Counted from the stretch's first letter, positions 1-10,713 are shown. The stretch is 63,142 bases of DNA from an uncultured Opitutaceae bacterium (GCA_903919205.1 CAIXHE010000131.1:1-63142), one strand, 5' to 3'. Notes: a model not told the origin generated them from the sequence alone. Made by a program: numbers and translations.

Positions 1-317
1 AACCCGAGACCGTGACCCTCGACGGCAGCACCTACCGTCCCGTGGTGCGCGTGGGCACCGTCGCCACCGGGGACCTCTCGGGGGTCACCGAGGCCAAGAT
101 AAGCGACATCCGGCAGAAGCTGGATCCCGACCTCATGGAGATGGAGAGCGCGGGCTTCGCCCAGGTCTGCCAGTTCTACCATGTCCCCCATTTGGTGATT
201 CGCAGCGGCAGCAACCGGGCGAAGGAGCACAACAACGACGACTACCTCAAACTGAGCCCGATCGCCGCGAGGCAGGCGGCGCTCTTCACCCTCGCGCTGG
301 TTCGCGGACTTCCCTGA
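1..317 (+). CDS. MTA/SAH nucleosidase-like phosphorylase (C-terminal part)
   Basis: This is the 3' end of a gene that starts before the window; the frame is open from base 3 to a TGA at 315-317. The product resembles the C-terminal half of 5'-methylthioadenosine/S-adenosylhomocysteine nucleosidases and related purine phosphorylases, which cleave the glycosidic bond of nucleosides in methyl-cycle salvage. Visible support is a VATGD strand followed by MEMESAGFAQVC, the family's usual M-E-x-x-A/S segment that contacts the ribose, and then VIRSGSN, matching the IRSxSD-like loop; the catalytic Asp at that loop appears as Asn here. About 105 residues are visible, so substrate choice cannot be judged. 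The next gene is convergent, eight bases away. Confidence 0.6.
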   Translation, partial: PETVTLDGSTYRPVVRVGTVATGDLSGVTEAKISDIRQKLDPDLMEMESAGFAQVCQFYHVPHLVIRSGSNRAKEHNNDDYLKLSPIAARQAALFTLALVRGLP

Positions 318-324
318 GCCCGCG

Positions 325-1242
325 CTAACGGGCCTGTTTCGACAGACCGTTGGCTGCGACAAGGAGCTCGATAAAGTTCCTCACGAGGTGCGACGCGTCG
401 CCCTTTCGCCACACCACACGCAAATCAATCACCAGGTCGTCGCCGGTTTCCCTTAGCGCCTTGAAAAGCAGCCCCTTGCCCCTCGAGAGACTGCCGGCCG
501 CGCCCATCAGGGACACACCCATACCCCCCTCGAGCATGGCAAGAAACGTCTCGGCTCCCTCAACAGCACGAATCTGAGGGGCCCTGATTCCGCGCTGCGT
601 GAGGAGCCTGCGCATCGCGTCCGAGTGGGGAGCCGCGTTCTTGGATAGGGCCAGGGCCAGAAGCGGTTCGCGGGCCAGCTCTGCGAGCGGGACCTGGCGC
701 ATAGATGCCAGCCGATGCCCCTTCCCCACGACCGCCATGAAAGGGGTCCGTCCCACCAGGCTCGAGTCGAACGCCTTCGGCAGGGGCTCTCCCGACTCCC
801 TGACGCCGAACCCAACCTGGATGGCGCCCGATTCAAGGGCTTCGAGCTGCTCGGGGTTGGACAATTCGACCATGCGCAGATCCACGTTCGGATACTTGGA
901 TCCGAATGCGCTGAGCGCGGGCGGGATGAATCCCGTCAGGAGCGGGGCAAGGTAGCCCACGTTGAGCCGACCGCGCAGGCCCTTCGCGGAATCTCGCGCG
1001 ACGGCGATCGCATGCTGCGATTGGCTCAGGATCAGTCGGCACTCCACAAGGAACGCGGACCCCGCATCGGTCAGCCGCACCCTGCTCGTGTTGCGGGCGA
1101 GCAGCTTGGTCCCGACGTCGGCCTCGAGGTCCTGAATCTGTCGGCTGAGCGCCGGCTGCGCCACCCTCAGCCGTTCGGAGGCCTTCCGGAAATTGAGCTC
1201 CTCCGCGACGGCCACGAAATACCTGAGGTGCCTCAGCTCCAT
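325..1242 (-). CDS. LysR family transcriptional regulator
   Basis: A 305-residue LysR-type regulator. The N-terminal winged helix-turn-helix covers about residues 1-60 (MELRHLRYFVAVAEELNF, then AQPALSRQIQDLE), followed by a two-lobed effector-binding domain, which is the usual LysR length and order. I chose the ATG at 1242 because it puts MELRHLRYF at the N-terminus, as in the family; an in-frame TTG at 1260 would add six residues. The gene is divergent from the DUF4267 and cupin genes, and the 182-base gap holds a dyad, so it most likely controls that pair and itself. The effector is unknown. Confidence 0.9.
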   Translation of the reverse strand: MELRHLRYFVAVAEELNFRKASERLRVAQPALSRQIQDLEADVGTKLLARNTSRVRLTDAGSAFLVECRLILSQSQHAIAVARDSAKGLRGRLNVGYLAPLLTGFIPPALSAFGSKYPNVDLRMVELSNPEQLEALESGAIQVGFGVRESGEPLPKAFDSSLVGRTPFMAVVGKGHRLASMRQVPLAELAREPLLALALSKNAAPHSDAMRRLLTQRGIRAPQIRAVEGAETFLAMLEGGMGVSLMGAAGSLSRGKGLLFKALRETGDDLVIDLRVVWRKGDASHLVRNFIELLVAANGLSKQAR

Positions 1243-1262
1243 CCCGAAGGCTGATACCAAAA

Positions 1263-1295
1263 AGGAATCACTCCAGGAAGAACAAAGTCATTCCT
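1263..1295. promoter_or_regulatory. Dyad AGGAAT-N21-ATTCCT in a LysR divergent promoter
   Basis: The divergent gap between the LysR gene and the DUF4267 gene contains AGGAAT at 1263-1268 and its reverse complement ATTCCT at 1290-1295. LysR regulators normally bind interrupted dyads in the divergent region next to their own gene, so this is a candidate operator. I see no convincing -35/-10 pair around it. The assignment rests on symmetry and position only. Confidence 0.35.
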
Positions 1296-1424
1296 GCAAA
1301 AAGGACCCGGTGATATTCTGGACGCACGACAGACGAATCGACCCGACATCCCAGCAAGCCGAATCAACGAACCTCATATCCGTCCGCACCCGAGAAAGGG
1401 GCGGCCCCAAAAGAAGAAAGCAAA

Positions 1425-1838
1425 ATGAACATGACCTCAGCCACCGATACTTCCACGCTCGGAAAAAACTCGCCGCTGTTCTGGTGCACCCTCCTGGTGC
1501 CGATCGGGATCATCGCCATCGGCATCAACTTCATCCTGAACCCGGTCGGGGCCTCGGCGGCGTACGGGATCCCGATCCAGGACCCGAGCGCGTTCCCCTT
1601 CATGTGGATCAAGGGGATTCGCGACATCTTCTCGGGCCTCGTCATCCTGCCGTTCCTGCTGCGGGGGGACCGGCGCACGACCGCGACGCTGTATGCGATC
1701 GCGATCTTCATACCCCTCTCCGACGGTCTCGTGATCCTCGCGCGCCTCGGATTCGCGCCGCCGATTTACATCCACTGGGGCACGGCGGCCTTCATGACCG
1801 TCGTCGCCGCGTTCCTTCTGAGGAAGAGGACCGCCTAG
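1425..1838 (+). CDS. DUF4267 family small membrane protein
   Basis: A 137-residue integral membrane protein with about four hydrophobic segments (roughly residues 17-38, 60-80, 88-106 and 113-131) and a short basic tail RKRTA. The pattern of a first helix ending in NP, then IKGIRDIFSGL, matches DUF4267 proteins, small four-helix proteins of unknown function often found beside stress or redox regulators. An alternative ATG two codons downstream (1431) is possible. It is first in a probable two-gene unit with the cupin gene, 52 bases downstream, and is divergent from the LysR gene. Confidence 0.75.
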   Translation: MNMTSATDTSTLGKNSPLFWCTLLVPIGIIAIGINFILNPVGASAAYGIPIQDPSAFPFMWIKGIRDIFSGLVILPFLLRGDRRTTATLYAIAIFIPLSDGLVILARLGFAPPIYIHWGTAAFMTVVAAFLLRKRTA

Positions 1839-1890
1839 AACCCCATACAGGGCCACATTCACACCCGACGAAACTCAGGAGTAAAACGAC

Positions 1891-2421
1891 ATGCAAAGCA
1901 CACCCTCGAACATTCCCGCGGACGATCCAGGCCGCACGCTACGCCACTCGCAGCCGGACAGGGTGGGAGGCGTTCCCCACATCGGTCTCGCTGGCGGCAC
2001 CTACACGATCACCGTTTCCGGGGCCGATACCAACGGGCGGTTCAGCGTGATCGACATGCATGTCCCCCCAGGGGGCGGCCCGCCCCCTCATCGCCATGAC
2101 TTCGAGGAGACCTTCATTATCCTGGGGGGCGAGGTGGAGGCCACGTTTCGAGGCCAGAGGATGACCGTGAGGGCCGGGGAGACCATCAACATTCCGGCCA
2201 ACGCGCCGCATCGATTCCAGAATGTTTCGAAGGCCCCCGTTCGCATGATCTGCATCTGCTCCCCGGCCGGCCCGGAGGATTACTTCGTCGAACTTGGGGT
2301 TCCGGTTCCCACGCGCACCACACCGCCCCCAACGCTGAACGACGACGAGCAAGCAATGTTCATCCGGAAGGCCATGGCCCTCTCGCCCAAGTACCGGACC
2401 GAGCTGCTCCGGGAGGCTTAG
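1891..2421 (+). CDS. Cupin domain protein
   Basis: A 176-residue protein with one cupin barrel at about residues 45-135. Metal-binding cupin motif 1 is seen as PPPHRHDFEETFIILGGE (two His and a Glu), and motif 2 as IPANAPHRFQN, which supplies the third His. All usual metal ligands are therefore present and a metal-dependent enzyme is possible; the substrate cannot be read from sequence. A good ribosome binding site, AGGAG at 1877-1881, lies nine bases before the ATG, unusual for this window. It is probably co-transcribed with the DUF4267 gene and controlled by the divergent LysR protein. Confidence 0.85.
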   Translation: MQSTPSNIPADDPGRTLRHSQPDRVGGVPHIGLAGGTYTITVSGADTNGRFSVIDMHVPPGGGPPPHRHDFEETFIILGGEVEATFRGQRMTVRAGETINIPANAPHRFQNVSKAPVRMICICSPAGPEDYFVELGVPVPTRTTPPPTLNDDEQAMFIRKAMALSPKYRTELLREA

Positions 2422-2461
2422 GACCCCCCTCGAGGCCCACACGGGTGCGAACGAGCGGCGG

Positions 2462-3022
2462 TCACTTGATCCCAAGCTTAAGGCACAGGTTCTCGAGCAG
2501 GGCGTTCGCCTCGAGGCCAAGCCGCCGCGAAACGCTTGAGGGGCCGGGCGACGACCTGAACTCTGCGTCAGCCTTGGCCACCGACGAGGTAAGGTAGGCC
2601 TCCTTCACCTCATGAATCGCCCCGCTGGCCGTGAGCTCGGCCACGCTGCCCGATTTCCCCGCAAACCGAGAGGCGAGGTCGTCGCCCACCCAAATCCGCC
2701 AGTCCGGGTCGTCCGCAAAGTAGACGATCAGCACCCCTTTCTGGGCGATGCCAAGCGAGGTCGCAATGGACTTCATGTACGCTCCGGCCACGGCGTCCTC
2801 CTGCGGGGTGGGCGACTTCGCGTGAAACTGAAGGATGATCCGGATTCCCGATTCGGACTCGATCGCCTTCAGCCGGCGCTCGATTCCAGAGGCCCACCCG
2901 GTGTCCACCATGGCTAGCCCACTTGGATCGTCGACATGCGAAGGCTCCTGGGATGCAGCCCTGGTGGCCGGGACGCCCAGGATGAGTGCCAGAGCGAAAA
3001 GCCGCGATGCTAGGGAGGCCAT
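2462..3022 (-). CDS. Secreted TPM-domain protein
   Basis: A 186-residue protein with an N-terminal signal peptide (hydrophobic core about residues 7-22, likely cut after ATRAAS) and one TPM-like domain at about 40-140. Support comes from the ESGIRIILQF strand, the GIAQKGVLIVYFADD segment and the RIWVGDDLASRF segment, which match the family's TGxQIxVV, NNGVLLLIA and R-x-E-V-G-x-G-L-E blocks. TPM domains occur in exported proteins of photosystem maintenance, in membrane proteins and in acid phosphatases. There is no C-terminal membrane anchor, so it should be periplasmic. The gene stands alone, convergent with the cupin gene and divergent from the alpha-galactosidase gene. Confidence 0.65.
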   Translation of the reverse strand: MASLASRLFALALILGVPATRAASQEPSHVDDPSGLAMVDTGWASGIERRLKAIESESGIRIILQFHAKSPTPQEDAVAGAYMKSIATSLGIAQKGVLIVYFADDPDWRIWVGDDLASRFAGKSGSVAELTASGAIHEVKEAYLTSSVAKADAEFRSSPGPSSVSRRLGLEANALLENLCLKLGIK

Positions 3023-3266
3023 GGACCGGAATCATGGCCCGTCGGGAGACGGAGCGCAATGCCTGGTCTAGGTTCTGCAAGAGAGGTCCCTGCCCTCTTC
3101 GAGCCCCGGGGAGCTCTGGTTTTCTTTGAACGAGACCCCAAAAATGGTGCCCCAAGACCCTTCTTAGTTTGAACTGACGCGAATCGAGTCACCCTAGCCG
3201 CAATGGACGGGCTCAGACTGCCATAAGCGCCTTGTCCCGCATGCCGGGAGGCCATAAGCACGATGC

Positions 3267-5441
3267 GTGAGCTCGATCGCATTCCGGGTTTTGGCTGGTG
3301 CATCCACTTTGTCGGCCGGAGTCGCCTTCGCCGCGCTTGGCTCGCACGCCGAGGCCATTGATCCCCCACGCATTGATACCGGGGTCGCAGCGGTAACCCT
3401 TCATGCCGGCGGCGCCGTCCTGTGGGACTATTCAGCCAGAGGCAGCGACCATCGACACGATGTCGCGGCTCCGGTTTTCAATATCGACGGACGCGATGTC
3501 ACGATGGCGCTCAAGACCGTGGGTCCGCAGGGAGGGCCCAGAGAACTGCCCAACGGATGTAAGGAATACACGTTCATCGGTGAGGTGTCCAACGAGCCAG
3601 GCCTGCGCCTTAGGATAGTATTCAGGGCGGCGAAGGATGACCCAATCGTGCGATTTCATTATGAAGTCCTTTGTGACACGCCAAGACATCTGACGAAGCC
3701 AGTAGGGACGGATAAGATCAGCTATCTCGGAATGTCCCTTTCCGGCTTGCCGGAAGCCACCGAGCTGCGCCTTTCCGAGTTTGTTGAGCTGTTTCACAGT
3801 TACATGCCCGTCGAGCGCAGTCTTGACCTTCGATTCTTCGCCGACGGCGAAGAGGCTATGGGTCCCGTGTTGCTGGCCGGTGATGCGACCGAACAGCTTC
3901 TTGTTGCATACGAGCACGGTTCCACCGCGCCAGACGAGTTCCTTCATTACCGCCTTTCTCCGAGTCGCTCGGTCGTTCTTGAGGCGGTTAAGGGAAATTA
4001 TTGGTCGGGCGAAGAGATTGGGCCCGACACCCCATTCTCCACTCTCTGGTTCGAGCTGGGGGCCGTCAAAGGAGACCGCTTGGCCTTGCAAAAGGCCTAC
4101 CGGAATTTTGTCCTGAGGCATCTCGCATTGAGTCCTGCTTCGCGCAGGCCGCTGATATTCTACAATACCTGGAATTACCAAGAGCGTCTCAAGCACTGGC
4201 AGGGAAAACCCTACCTTGCCGAGATGAATGCCGGTCGGATGCTGAACGAGATCGACGTCGCCCACCGGATGGGCGTCGATGTGTTTGTCATCGACGCCGG
4301 CTGGTTCGAAAAGCCAGGCGACTGGCAGCCGAGCGCCTTGCGGTTTCCCGAGGGCCTGAAGGGGATAAAGGCCAAACTCGACGCCTATGGAATGAAGCTG
4401 GGGCTGTGGTTCGGCCCAACGACAGTTGCCTTGACCTCCCAGATGCTAAAGACGCACGCCGACTGCTCGCAGACCATGGATGGTAAGGCTCGCGACCCCT
4501 GGGTCGTTTGGGAGACGGAGGCTTCCTTGTGGTGCTGCGTGGTGAGCCGCTACGGCCAGGACTTCGCCAACAAGTTGATCGAACTAAACCACCAACTCGG
4601 CGTTACCTATTTTAAGTTCGATTCGGTCGATCAATACGGATGCAACGATCCCGGCCACGGCCACGGAACTGCTTCTAATTCGGGTACAGAACGAAGTGAC
4701 TGTTATGCTTTTCAGATGCCGCTGGCCATGGCGCGCATCGCCGAGACCGTTAGCAGCTCCGTTCCCGATGCAATTTGTGATTTCGACATGACCGAGTCGG
4801 GTCGTAGCTTCGGCTTGGCCTACCTGAGCGCGGGCAAGTACTTCCTGATGAATAACGGGCCATATAATCAGAACTATGACCTCCCGCTTCCCCCCGACGG
4901 CAATTGGAACCTATTCTTTTTCCCAGGGCCGGCGCGCGACTGGATCTGCCGCAGCCCGCTGATTTACGACCAATGGATCCCTTCGACTCTATTCCTTACG
5001 CACTACCTTCCCGATGACCCCGAGAGCAACCAGATGCTGAGTATGGCGTCCCTGATCTTGGGCCAGGACGGAATATGGGGCGATCTGCCTTCGATCTCGG
5101 AACCGGGGGTCGAGCGGTTTGCGAGGGTGCTTGCCAAGTACAGGCAGGTAAGGGATGACATGGCCGCGGCTTTCCCCACTGGGAGCGGACCCGTGGGAGG
5201 CACGCCTGAAATCCACGAGAAGATTGCTCCGAACGGAAGAGGCGCCGTCGTGATCTTTGCGAACCGCGGAACATACCGGTATGTGACCGCCAGCCGCGTC
5301 GACACCAGAGTATGGCACGATGCGGGTACCACCGTCGCATTCGATCCTTCAGGGCGTGCCGTCGTCACTGCAACGTTTGCCCCGGCCCCGGGTCCGTTTC
5401 CGAAAGCCGGTGCCCACATCGTTTTTTTTGGCGTAAACTGA
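3267..5441 (+). CDS. GH36-like alpha-galactosidase, exported
   Basis: A 724-residue glycoside hydrolase with a signal peptide (about residues 1-30), an N-terminal beta-sandwich, a (beta/alpha)8 barrel from about residue 295 and a C-terminal beta domain, the GH36/melibiase layout. Barrel motifs include FYNTWNYQE, VFVIDAGWF, GLWFGP and YFKFDS; in the last, Asp452 sits where the GH36 nucleophile (KWD) lies. The acid/base Asp is less clear: the region DFDMTESGR (505-513) lacks the usual SGGGRxD pattern. The start is GTG, with GGGAGG at 3246-3251, rather far away. Codon use is visibly less GC-biased than in later genes, which suggests transfer. Substrate (galactosides) is inferred from family. Confidence 0.75.
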   Translation: MSSIAFRVLAGASTLSAGVAFAALGSHAEAIDPPRIDTGVAAVTLHAGGAVLWDYSARGSDHRHDVAAPVFNIDGRDVTMALKTVGPQGGPRELPNGCKEYTFIGEVSNEPGLRLRIVFRAAKDDPIVRFHYEVLCDTPRHLTKPVGTDKISYLGMSLSGLPEATELRLSEFVELFHSYMPVERSLDLRFFADGEEAMGPVLLAGDATEQLLVAYEHGSTAPDEFLHYRLSPSRSVVLEAVKGNYWSGEEIGPDTPFSTLWFELGAVKGDRLALQKAYRNFVLRHLALSPASRRPLIFYNTWNYQERLKHWQGKPYLAEMNAGRMLNEIDVAHRMGVDVFVIDAGWFEKPGDWQPSALRFPEGLKGIKAKLDAYGMKLGLWFGPTTVALTSQMLKTHADCSQTMDGKARDPWVVWETEASLWCCVVSRYGQDFANKLIELNHQLGVTYFKFDSVDQYGCNDPGHGHGTASNSGTERSDCYAFQMPLAMARIAETVSSSVPDAICDFDMTESGRSFGLAYLSAGKYFLMNNGPYNQNYDLPLPPDGNWNLFFFPGPARDWICRSPLIYDQWIPSTLFLTHYLPDDPESNQMLSMASLILGQDGIWGDLPSISEPGVERFARVLAKYRQVRDDMAAAFPTGSGPVGGTPEIHEKIAPNGRGAVVIFANRGTYRYVTASRVDTRVWHDAGTTVAFDPSGRAVVTATFAPAPGPFPKAGAHIVFFGVN

Positions 5442-5470
5442 CAAGGGACGAGGTCCTACGGCCAAATCTT

Positions 5471-5555
5471 TGGTGCCCAGGGTGGGGATCGAACCCACAC
5501 GACTTGCGTCGGCAGATTTTGAGTCTGCTGCGTCTGCCAATTCCGCCACCCGGGC
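5471..5555 (-). tRNA. tRNA-Leu (anticodon CAA)
   Basis: On the minus strand a full class II tRNA folds: acceptor GCCCGGG pairs with CCTGGGC (one G-U pair), the anticodon stem GCAGA/TCTGC encloses loop CTCAAAA with anticodon CAA, there is a long variable arm, and the T arm is GTGGG-TTCGATC-CCCAC. CCA is encoded (5471-5473). Anticodon CAA and the long variable arm identify leucine (reads UUG). Its 3' end faces the accessory-looking genes at 1-5441, the usual side for tRNA-targeted integration. Confidence 0.97.
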
Positions 5556-5662
5556 GCCGGAGCAGGTATGCGAGCCGAGGGGGCCCAAGCTGGCAAGTCT
5601 CCAGTGCCGTCTGCGGCGCTGCCGCCGTTGACAGCCGGCGGCGCTCCTCTCTCCCTTTTTGG

Positions 5663-6415
5663 ATGCCGGACTTCCGCGTATACTGCCAGCCGACCGTCGC
5701 CGACCCAGCCGAGATCGTGCTCACGCCCGACGAGTCGCACCACCTGGTGGCCGTGAACCGCGCCAAGGCCGGCGACACCGTCGTCGCCTTCGACGGGCGC
5801 GGCTGCGATTGGATATGCGAGCTGGCTGACGCCGACAAGAGGGCCGCGCGGCTCAAGGTGCGCTTCGCGCAGAGGGCGAAGCCGCTTCCCTGGCGGATCA
5901 CGCTCGGGCAGGCCCTGCCGCTCGGCGGAGCCATGGACTCGATCGTGCGCAAGGCGACCGAGATCGGCGCCGCCCGTATCGTGCCCCTGGAGAGCGAGCG
6001 CACCCAAGTGCACCTGGACGGCGGCCGCTCGGACCGCAAGATCGAGAAGTGGCAAACCGCGGCCCTCGAGGCGGCCAAGCAGTGCGGCAACCCGTGGCTG
6101 CCGGAGATCGGGGCTGTCACCACAGCCTCGGCCTTCATGGAGGCGGCCAAGGGCTACGACCTGAAGCTGATCGCGAGCCTGCAGCCGGGCGCCAAGTCCC
6201 TTCGCTCCGTGCTCGCTCAGTTGCGTTCCACGACCGGCCGCGGCCCCTCCAACGTGCTCTGGCTCGTGGGTCCCGAGGGCGACTTCACGCCCGCCGAGAT
6301 GGGGCTTTCGCGCACGTGCGGCTTCGAGCCGATCACGCTGGGGCCGCTTGTCCTGCGCTGCGAGACGGCGGCCGTCTATGCGCTGAGCGTGCTCAGCTAC
6401 GAGCTGTCCAGCTAG
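5663..6415 (+). CDS. rsmE: 16S rRNA m3U1498 methyltransferase RsmE
   Basis: A 250-residue SPOUT-class enzyme that methylates N3 of U1498 in 16S rRNA using S-adenosylmethionine. The N-terminal PUA-like domain (about 1-70) contains DESHHLVAVNRAKAGD. The SPOUT domain (about 75-245) shows KATEIGAARIVPLESERT, then WLVGPEGDFTPAE and LGPLVLRCETAAV, the knot that binds the cofactor. The frame is open well upstream, but the ATG at 5663 gives MPDFRVYCQ, the normal start region for the family. The gene is convergent with fabH, six bases away. Confidence 0.93.
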   Translation: MPDFRVYCQPTVADPAEIVLTPDESHHLVAVNRAKAGDTVVAFDGRGCDWICELADADKRAARLKVRFAQRAKPLPWRITLGQALPLGGAMDSIVRKATEIGAARIVPLESERTQVHLDGGRSDRKIEKWQTAALEAAKQCGNPWLPEIGAVTTASAFMEAAKGYDLKLIASLQPGAKSLRSVLAQLRSTTGRGPSNVLWLVGPEGDFTPAEMGLSRTCGFEPITLGPLVLRCETAAVYALSVLSYELSS

Positions 6416-6421
6416 GGCCGC

Positions 6422-7429
6422 TCACCAGACGAGCAGGCCGCCGGCGAAGGTGAGGCCCGCGCCCACGCTGCAGAAGATGATGCGGTCGCCCTCGTTGAAG
6501 ATCCCCTCCTCGGCGGCCCAGCCGAGCGCCATCGAGACGCTGGCCCCGCTTGTGTTCCCGTAGTTGGCGATCGTCATGACGAAGCGCTCGAAGGGGATAC
6601 CGACCCGCTTGCTGACGGCCTTGAGGATGCGGGCGTTTGCCTGGTGCGGCACCACCCAGGCGATGTCCTCGGGACGCAGGCACTCGCGCCGGAGCGTCTC
6701 CTCGATCTGCTCGGCGAAGCCGATGACCGCATGCTTGAAGACGGCCACGCCGTCCATCTGGATGTAGAACTGCTGGAGGTCGCTCGTGGCCCCCGGCCAG
6801 GGCATCCTCGCGCCGCCCCCTCGGCGCTGGATCGCCGTGAACTGCTCGGCGTTGCCGGAGAGCCCCATGCGATGGAGCCGGTGACCGCCCTCGGAGCGGG
6901 TCAGGATCGCGGCGCCGGCGCCGTCCCCGAACAGGAACGCAGTCTCGTGGTCCTGGGGATTCGTGATGCGCGAGAGGAGCTCGGCCGTGACGACGATCAC
7001 GTTGCGGGCCGTGCCCCCCAGGATCAGCGAGCGGCCCACCTCGAGGGCGTACAGCCATCCCGAGCAGGCGGCGTTCAGGTCGAACGCCGTCGCCCGGGGG
7101 ATTCCGAGGAGCGCGGCCAGGGCGCTCGCCATCGACGGCACCGGCTGGTCCGGGATGATGGTCGCCATGATGATGGTGTCGACCTCCCGGACCGGGAGCC
7201 CTGCCTGCCGCAGCGCGTGCTCGACCGCGACGGCGGCGAGCGAGGTGGCGCTCTCGTCGTCGGCGGCGTAGCGGCGCTCGTGGATGCCCGTCAGCCGGAC
7301 GATCTCCTCCTCGGTGCGGTTGGGAAAGGCCTTCAGGATCTCGCTGTTGGCGCGGATGCTCTTCGGCACCGCAAGGCCGACGCCCGCGATGCAGACCGTG
7401 TCGGAGGCTGCAGTTTGGCCCAGGGTCAT
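6422..7429 (-). CDS. fabH: 3-oxoacyl-ACP synthase III (KAS III)
   Basis: A 335-residue thiolase-fold condensing enzyme of the FabH type, which joins a short acyl-CoA primer with malonyl-ACP at the start of fatty acid or related chain synthesis. The catalytic triad is complete: Cys122 in NAACSGWLYALE, His262 in VVPHQANARI and Asn292 in ANYGNTSGAS. Length and start fit the family. Its start codon overlaps the end of the lipoyl/E3-binding gene by four bases, which implies coupled translation. Together they may take an acyl group made by a 2-oxoacid dehydrogenase as primer; that is inference. It may serve special lipids rather than bulk fatty acids, since no other fab gene is adjacent. Confidence 0.9.
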   Translation of the reverse strand: MTLGQTAASDTVCIAGVGLAVPKSIRANSEILKAFPNRTEEEIVRLTGIHERRYAADDESATSLAAVAVEHALRQAGLPVREVDTIIMATIIPDQPVPSMASALAALLGIPRATAFDLNAACSGWLYALEVGRSLILGGTARNVIVVTAELLSRITNPQDHETAFLFGDGAGAAILTRSEGGHRLHRMGLSGNAEQFTAIQRRGGGARMPWPGATSDLQQFYIQMDGVAVFKHAVIGFAEQIEETLRRECLRPEDIAWVVPHQANARILKAVSKRVGIPFERFVMTIANYGNTSGASVSMALGWAAEEGIFNEGDRIIFCSVGAGLTFAGGLLVW

Positions 7430-7887
7430 GCGCGAACCTTGGCCAGGTAGCGTGCCACGTCGTCGCCTGAGACCCGGCCGCCGGGTCCGGTCGCCTCGAT
7501 GTCGGTCAGCTTCGCGGGGTCGAGCCCGGCCTCCTGGGCGAGCTTCGTGGCGCGCGGCGTCCAGACGGCGGCGGCCTTCGGGGCGGCGGGGGCGGCCTCG
7601 GCGGCCGCGCCCTGGCTCTTCAGGTGCACGAGGCTCGTGTCCGCGGTCTCGATCTGCAGGAAGAGGGAGCCCGAGGGCCGCACGTCCCCGGCCTTGGCAT
7701 GGATCGCCCGCAGCGTCCCGTCGCAGGGCGACTCGAACTCGAAGATCGACTTGTCGCTCTCCAGCTCGCCGAGCTTCTGGCCCTTTTGCACGCGGTCCCC
7801 CGCCTGGGTCTTGAGCGACACGACGGTCAGCTCGTTCACGGTCGCCCCCATGGAAGGCATGGGGACGTCGATCAGAAAGGTATCCAT
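7426..7887 (-). CDS. Lipoyl and E3-binding domain protein without acyltransferase domain
   Basis: A 153-residue protein equal to the N-terminal part of a 2-oxoacid dehydrogenase E2. Residues 1-80 form a biotinyl/lipoyl domain with the modified lysine at Lys46 in LESDKSIFEFE. An Ala/Pro-rich linker (about 85-105) follows, then a peripheral-subunit-binding domain (about 108-148) with PRATKLAQEAGLDP and GPGGRVSGDDVARYL. The chain stops there: the roughly 230-residue acyltransferase domain is absent, and the downstream gene is a KAS III rather than a broken E2 remnant. The four-base overlap with fabH indicates a joint function. No E1 or E3 gene is in the window. There is no Shine-Dalgarno sequence before the ATG. 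Confidence 0.88.
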   Translation of the reverse strand: MDTFLIDVPMPSMGATVNELTVVSLKTQAGDRVQKGQKLGELESDKSIFEFESPCDGTLRAIHAKAGDVRPSGSLFLQIETADTSLVHLKSQGAAAEAAPAAPKAAAVWTPRATKLAQEAGLDPAKLTDIEATGPGGRVSGDDVARYLAKVRA

Positions 7888-7961
7888 CAGGGTTTTATTG
7901 ACCGCGAATCGTGGAAGGCCTTCCCGGCGCGGTCAACCCCGCAACCTGCAGGCGCTTTGCC

Positions 7962-10399
<2,438 letters not shown>

Positions 10400-10462
10400 T
10401 TAAACGCCGCCGCTAGGGCCGCGCAAGATTCTTCAAACGGGACCGCCGCCGGCCCTCGGTGA

Positions 10463-10636
10463 TTACCTAAAAAACATCGACGCCGCAGCGACACCCGCGA
10501 CCACCAGAATGCCCAGGAAAAGCAGCCACAGGGCGAACTTGAGCAGCTTGAAGACCACCCACAGCACCACGACTGAGCCGAGCGCCAGGCACGCGACCAC
10601 GAATCCGCGGGGGTACTGGTCCAAGGAGGTGAGCAT
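10463..10636 (-). CDS. Small two-segment membrane protein
   Basis: A 57-residue reading frame starting MLTSLDQYPRGF, with two adjacent hydrophobic stretches (about residues 12-28 and 32-53), split by LLKF, and ending SMFFR. I prefer the ATG at 10636; a longer frame upstream to 10756 has an unlikely Arg/Gly-rich leader. It lies 72 bases upstream of pyrG on the same strand and is divergent from the DUF6941 gene. No family recognised; it could be a non-coding shadow, but the clean hydrophobic pattern favours a real small protein. Confidence 0.5.
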   Translation of the reverse strand: MLTSLDQYPRGFVVACLALGSVVVLWVVFKLLKFALWLLFLGILVVAGVAAASMFFR

Positions 10637-10713
10637 GCCCCGAGGATCGCCCAACGGGCGCCGGCGTGTAAAATGAATTGCCGACCCGCGGGGACCCCCT
10701 CCAACTCGGCGCG

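Noticed and set aside
5628-5633. TTGACA as a -35 box for rsmE
   Set aside because: No -10 element lies 16-18 bases downstream, and it sits in the loop of a GCCGCCG/CGGCGGC hairpin (5621-5642).
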